Under the pieces are notes generated by a model, which had not been told where the DNA came from, ran no database searches, and saw nothing but the letters and a program-made list of their open reading frames with translations. Positions 9,040-13,452 of a stretch of DNA of 13,452 nt are shown piece after piece. The position numbers were made by a program, and so were the translations under genes. This stretch comes from Conidiobolus incongruus B7586. Its lineage: Eukaryota > Entomophthoromycota > Entomophthoromycetes > Entomophthorales > Conidiobolaceae. Every line of letters starts with the position of its first letter. Positions within the stretch are counted from its first letter, which is position 1. The DNA lies in contig JNEM01011249.1 of assembly GCA_000697335.1 (NCBI GenBank), positions 1 to 13,452 of the forward strand. Direction: 5' to 3'.

Positions 9040-12000
9040 TTTAATTATTACCTTATTGTTTATATTAATTAGTTTTTTTATAAATACACTTGTTAGTATT
9101 TTAATCAATTCTAGTTATTTTAATTATATTATCTTTTTTTTATTATTATAAAGTTATTTTTACATACTTAAATAAGTAATTTGATAATTAAATATGTTAA
9201 TAACTTAATAGAATAAGCATCTAATATTATATTTAAATACCTATCATTATTTCCTAATTACTCTTAATATATTAAATTCCTAGTTGGTAATATTGGTTAT
9301 AATTTTATACTAGGTTAAAATTAGTTTAAATATCATAGTTTTATATTTATGAATATTATTTTAAAAGGTTATAAATTTATTTTTTTCACATTCTAAAAGA
9401 AATTAGTAGAATTAATCTTAAAAAATTTATATTACCCTATTATAAAATTATTAAATATTATACCTAACACTAACTCTATAATTTTAGCAAATAATTCTAT
9501 TATTATAAACAAAAATCAATATAAAAAACTAATTAAAAACCTTAATAATTTATAAAGATATATATTTGTTTATTACTTATTTATTAGTACTTCATTTGTT
9601 AATTTTAATAAAGTTATATTTAATAACTACTTCATATATAATATAATAAGTTAATTTGCTAATGTTTTTAAACTTATAAATAAATTACATTTTAAATATA
9701 ATATTAAGCATAAAATTAAACTACTTTTTAATATACAACTATACTTAAAAATTACTTACCATTTATTTTTTAAATAATATTAAACTTTAAAAGAAGAAAT
9801 CCAAAAACTATTTAAAAATAGGTATATTAAACCTTTTTCCTCACTATAAAAATCTTTAATTCTCTTTGTAAAAAAAGCTAATGGTGGTTGAAAACTATAT
9901 ATTAATAACTTTGTTTTAAACTTTAAAATTATTAAAGATAAAACTTTATTATTAAACTTATATGATGTTAAAGATAAACTATTTAAATTAATTATATTTA
10001 CTAAATTATATATTAAGAATAAATATTATAACATTAGAGTTGAAGAAAATTCTATCCTTTTAACTACTTTCAATATTTTTTTAAGTTACTATAAATTTAT
10101 TATTATAAACTTTAGATTATGTAATACCCTTGTAACTTTTATTTAATTTATCAATTCCTTTTTTAATTCTATCTTTAATAACTTTATTATCACTTATTAT
10201 AATAATATCCTAATCTATTTAAAAATAAAAGAAGAATATATTTAACATGTTAATTTAATTTTACAAATTATTCAAGAATATAAATTATTTTTAAAGTTAT
10301 TAAAATATATCTTTAGTATTTCTTCTGTCTTTTTCTATAGTTATATTGTTTCTTTTTAAAGAATTAGTATTGATCTAACTAAACTCAATGGTGTTAAAAC
10401 TTTTACTATATTTATAAACAAAGATTAACTTATGTTTATATTTAGATTATTAAATTACTTTAGATTTCATTGATTCTTTTACTGAATTTACTATTCTTTT
10501 TATTAATCTCTTGAAGAAAAACTCTCTTTTTAAATAAACCCTACTATATACTTTCTGTATAAATATTTTAATTTTCTATATTACTAATACTTTTGCTTTA
10601 TTTATTTTTAATTTAAAACTACCTACTATTATTTTTATTAACTTTAGTTTTTTTACAATTAGTAAATAGTTCACCTAGTTTAAATTTAATTTATATTTTA
10701 CCTTTTAACTATAAGATAAAATAATAAATAAAAAAAAATAGGTTGAGTTTAACCTTGTAAATATTACTTTAAACTAATAATATTTTGGTTAAGAAAAATA
10801 AAACCAGTTAAATTAAAATACCTAGTTTATAAATAAGAATTCTTTACTTTGATAGAAATAATTAAAAATCACTTATATTTCTTATCCTGTAATTTTTTCT
10901 TAGTATTTACAGATTATAAATCACTTATCTATTTAAATACTTAGAAGTATTTATCAAAAAAATAAGTTAGATAGATTAAAACTATCTAAGTTTATTTTTT
11001 CTTTATTCAATATTTTTTAGGTTAATAAAATTATGTTGTAGATATTTTATTAAAAAATCTTACATATTTATCCTTTTATATAAATTATAAATACCCAGCA
11101 AATATTAACTTAATAATTATTAATAAAAGAAATAAAGAATTTATTAAACTACTTTAAAAAATACTACTAAATAATAATTTCTTTATTTTAATTAAAAAGA
11201 ACCCTTTAAACTATTAGAATACCAATTAAAATATGTTAAAAGATTTAAAATTATCAATAACTTATTATACTATAATAATTGTTTATATATTCTTAACATT
11301 CTTAAGATTTAACAAATAATATTTAATGAATGTTATAACTTACTTGTTAGAGAACATCAAAACTAGTTAAAGATTGCTGAGAAAATTAAAATAAAGTATT
11401 ACTAGCTTTCCCTAGTTAAATTAATTTAGAAATACACTAATACTTATAATATATATTAAAGAGCTAAATATAATACTTAATTAAAATATAATAAACTTAT
11501 TCTTTTATAAGTCCCTAATAAAATTTAACAATAAATCTAACTTGATTTCATAGAAATTTTTAAATCAACAAATAGTTATAATAATTTACTAATTGTAATT
11601 AATTTATTTTCTAAATATGTTTATTTTATTCTTTATTTTAAAACTTCTATAGTTAAAAATGTTACACAATTATTATTCTTTAATATCTTTACTTATTATA
11701 GAATTCCACAAACTATTATATCTAATAAAAATATATAATTCAACTTTTAATTGTAGGAGTTACTATTTTTTTCCTTTAAAATTAACCTAGCTATGTCTAC
11801 TATTAATTATTACTAAATTAATAAACTTGTTGAAAAAATTATTAAAACCTTAAAGCAAATGATTAAAGCTTATATTAACACTAATTAGTTAAATTAAAAT
11901 ACCTATATCTATTAACTCTAATATTCATTTAATATTTTTATTAATAAATTAACAGGTTTTAGCTTTTATTTTATTAATTATAATAAATATCCAAATTTAA

Positions 12001-12600
12001 TAATTGCTCTAAAACTTTAAATTAACTTACCTTTAAATATTGTTGAATTTTAATCTAATATCAAATATATTAATTCTCTTATTAAATTTAACTTAAAAGA
12101 AAATTAAAAGATTATAAAATAATAATATTTAAAGTTATTTAGAAATTCTTTTAAATATAAAATTAATATGTTTGTATATTTAGAACAATCTACCCTTAAA
12201 CTTACCCTACTTAAATCTAGCTTAAATCCCAAATATTTACTATTATATTATAATCCCTATAAAATTTAATCTATTAAATTAAATTTTAAAAATATTACCT
12301 TGGAATTACTTTTAACTTTAAAGATCAACTTTATCTTTCACATATCTAAAATTAAACCATATTTTAAAGATTTTAATACTTTTCTTAATTAATTAAAAAC
12401 TTTAAAACTAGATTTAATTATTAATTAAGATAAAGAAGAATAATACTATATTGATTATATAATTAAATCTAAATCTATTAGGAATAAGCTATATTTCTAT
12501 ATAAAATAAATAGGTTATTTTATTAAAGCAGCTATATAAAAACCCTTAGAAAATATTAAGAATATTTTAGTTTATTATACATATTTATAAAAATTTAAGG
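9040..12600 (+). pseudogene. pol region of copy B: PR, RT, RNase H, IN, chromodomain (fossil)
   Basis: This is the counterpart of pol in copy A without interruption. The protease-like site is near 9066-9085. The RT blocks are at about 10005-10050 and 10194-10230. RNase H is at about 10790-11040. The integrase zinc-binding part is near 11330-11480 and the core at about 11540-11900. The GPY/F-like module follows the empty Tc1 site at about 12246. The chromodomain-like segment is at about 12425-12570. Because it is uninterrupted, it is the better copy for judging the original spacing of the integrase C-terminus. It has dozens of breaks and is not functional. Confidence 0.83.
12238..12257 (+). 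other. Empty Tc1 target site in copy B
   Basis: TACTATTATATTATAATCCC carries a single TA at 12246-12247. In copy A the same 20 bases are split by the 1572-bp transposon and one extra TA. Confidence 0.92.
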
Positions 12601-12626
12601 AGTGTGTCTCTTTTAAAAAACCTACT

Positions 12627-12633
12627 AAAGGAG
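12627..12633 (+). other. Polypurine tract of copy B
   Basis: AAAGGAG directly precedes the 3' LTR at 12634 and corresponds to AGGGGAG at 7322-7328. Confidence 0.7.
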
Positions 12634-13032
12634 TATTAAGAAACTAGTTCTTTAAATTCTTATATATACTTTCATATAATTTAATTAACTATAAATTATA
12701 TGATTAATTTATACTTATATAATTAAATTAATTATATAAATAGCATTGAATTATCTCATAAACTAGGTTTTTCTTTTTCCTCTCAATTTTTACTATTTCT
12801 TACTTTTACACTATTTTTAAAATTAAAACTATATTCTATTAATACTATAAGATATTAACACTATCTAATATAAATTTTAATATATTAGTAATTTATTTTA
12901 GTTTGAAACTTAATTAAATTTTGTTTATACTTACACACTATAGCTATATTATATTATTATGTTTTGTGCCACACTACTTTTATATTAAGTTTTCCTCTAT
13001 ACTATATTAGTTTAACTACCACTACACTTATA
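12634..13032 (+). repeat. Complete LTR, 3' LTR of copy B (LTR3)
   Basis: This 399-bp LTR starts TATTAAGAAACTAG and ends CACTTATA. Its last base sits exactly against sequence of a Tc1 element. This marks the true right-hand integration boundary of copy B. Confidence 0.92.
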
Positions 13033-13112
13033 AATATAAAAAGTTAATTGTTTCTATACCTTATAAACTTAAAGAAATAAAAAAAGTTAAAGGTAAATAT
13101 ATTAAATTTTAA
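13033..13112 (+). pseudogene. Transposase C-terminal remnant of the second Tc1 copy
   Basis: It corresponds to the transposase tail at 6631-6710 (the KKLVDS-like block and the terminal stop). Only about the last 26 codons are present, preceded directly by LTR3. It cannot encode a product. Confidence 0.75.
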
Positions 13113-13278
13113 TTTTTTTATCATTAAAAACCTATAAATTTATAATTTATTTTAAGTAAAATTTAAAGGTTTATATTTTAACTAATTAATAATTAAATAT
13201 CATCATTTAATAATATATATTATTAATAAACATAATAAATTTTAATTATTTAATTTAAGTTTATTAAATATTAATTAA

Positions 13279-13335
13279 GTTATTAGTAAAAATATAAATA
13301 TTTTTGATTTTATAACTTATTTTTAAAGGTTAATA
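13279..13335 (-). repeat. Right terminal inverted repeat of the second Tc1 copy
   Basis: This 57-bp repeat starts GTTATTAGTAAAAATATAAA and matches 6884-6940 with mostly transition differences. It is followed by TA (13336-13337), the expected target duplication. Confidence 0.85.
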
Positions 13336-13337
13336 TA
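13336..13337. other. TA flank of the second Tc1 copy
   Basis: This TA immediately follows the right inverted repeat, as at 6941-6942. The matching left TA would lie outside the window or has been lost. Confidence 0.7.
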
Positions 13338-13452
13338 TTATAAATTAATTTGTCAAATATATTAATAGTATTGAGAATTATAGTCTTAACTTATTTTAAA
13401 ATAATGAATAATAATATTAAGTTAATAATAAAAATATTACATATAGAATTAA
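13338..13452. other. Unassigned AT-rich flank
   Basis: These 115 bp, beyond the last transposon end, match none of the other elements in the window. No gene, RNA or terminator signal is visible. This is the only candidate for the original target DNA, though it too is very AT-rich and could be another decayed repeat. Confidence 0.5.

Larger units (their letters stand above)
7329..13032 (+). mobile_element. Ty3/gypsy chromovirus copy B, broken
   Basis: This second full-length copy of the same family is 5704 bp, with LTRs at 7329-7728 and 12634-13032. It aligns with copy A along its whole length and lacks the Tc1 insertion. All domains from gag to chromodomain can be traced, but it has dozens of breaks and no usable reading frame. 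In many places it has lost C or G that copy A retains, and sometimes the reverse, so the two copies were mutated independently at least in part. Confidence 0.92.
13033..13335 (+). mobile_element. Right end of a second Tc1 copy, cut by copy B
   Basis: The fragment aligns with 6631-6940 of the complete Tc1 element. It covers the last part of the transposase pseudogene (to about 13112), the non-coding right arm and the full right inverted repeat (13279-13335). Its left limit is the LTR3 boundary, so the retroelement inserted into this transposon within the transposase C-terminal region. Its missing left part is not in the window. It is slightly shorter than the equivalent in copy A because of small deletions, and it is more AT-rich. 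Confidence 0.9.

Noticed and set aside
443-13032. CRISPR array or other short-repeat array
   Set aside because: The repeated units are about 400 bp and 4.9 kb and are explained by LTRs and internal regions. There are no regularly spaced short repeats with unique spacers.
438-13037. A 5-bp target duplication around the whole array
   Set aside because: The five bases on the left (ATAAT) and on the right (AATAT) do not match even allowing C/T and G/A changes, and the flanks belong to different element families.
1-13452. Organelle genome or AT-rich protist chromosome
   Set aside because: There are no organelle genes, tRNAs or rRNAs. The content is LTR chromovirus and Tc1 elements with transition-only copy differences, which fits RIP-affected fungal nuclear DNA better.

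Overview
The window is about 85% A+T by eye and holds no intact gene. Almost all of it is a pile of decayed mobile elements, all on the + strand. Copies of the same element differ almost only by C/T and G/A changes, and I saw no CpG dinucleotide while reading through it. This pattern points to an AT-rich, repeat-dense compartment in a filamentous ascomycete with repeat-induced point mutation (RIP). The fungal assignment is an inference from element families and mutation type, since no host gene is present to confirm it.

Layout: 1-331 is a gag-region piece of an LTR retroelement and 332-442 is the first 111 bp of a related, more diverged LTR. From 443 to 13032 there is a head-to-tail array, LTR-internal-LTR-internal-LTR, of one Ty3/gypsy chromovirus family. 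The LTRs are at 443-842, 7329-7728 and 12634-13032. Copy A (443-7728) and copy B (7329-13032) share the middle LTR. Each has recognisable fossils of gag (with a zinc knuckle), protease, reverse transcriptase, RNase H, integrase (with a GPY/F-like module) and a C-terminal chromodomain. Both are heavily broken, with dozens of breaks each.

A 1572-bp Tc1-like DNA transposon (5369-6940) sits inside copy A near the end of the integrase region. It has 57-bp terminal inverted repeats and a TA target duplication, and copy B preserves the matching empty site. Its transposase is a DD34E pseudogene. A second copy of the same transposon, right end only (13033-13335), directly follows the third LTR. The last 115 bp are unassigned AT-rich DNA.

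The left flank of the array (an LTR piece) and its right flank (a Tc1 piece) come from different target sites. The simplest history is that two separately inserted retroelements recombined between their LTRs, deleting the DNA between them. I see no sign of a working host system, RNA gene or CRISPR array. The interest of the window is its record of nested insertion, recombination and RIP.
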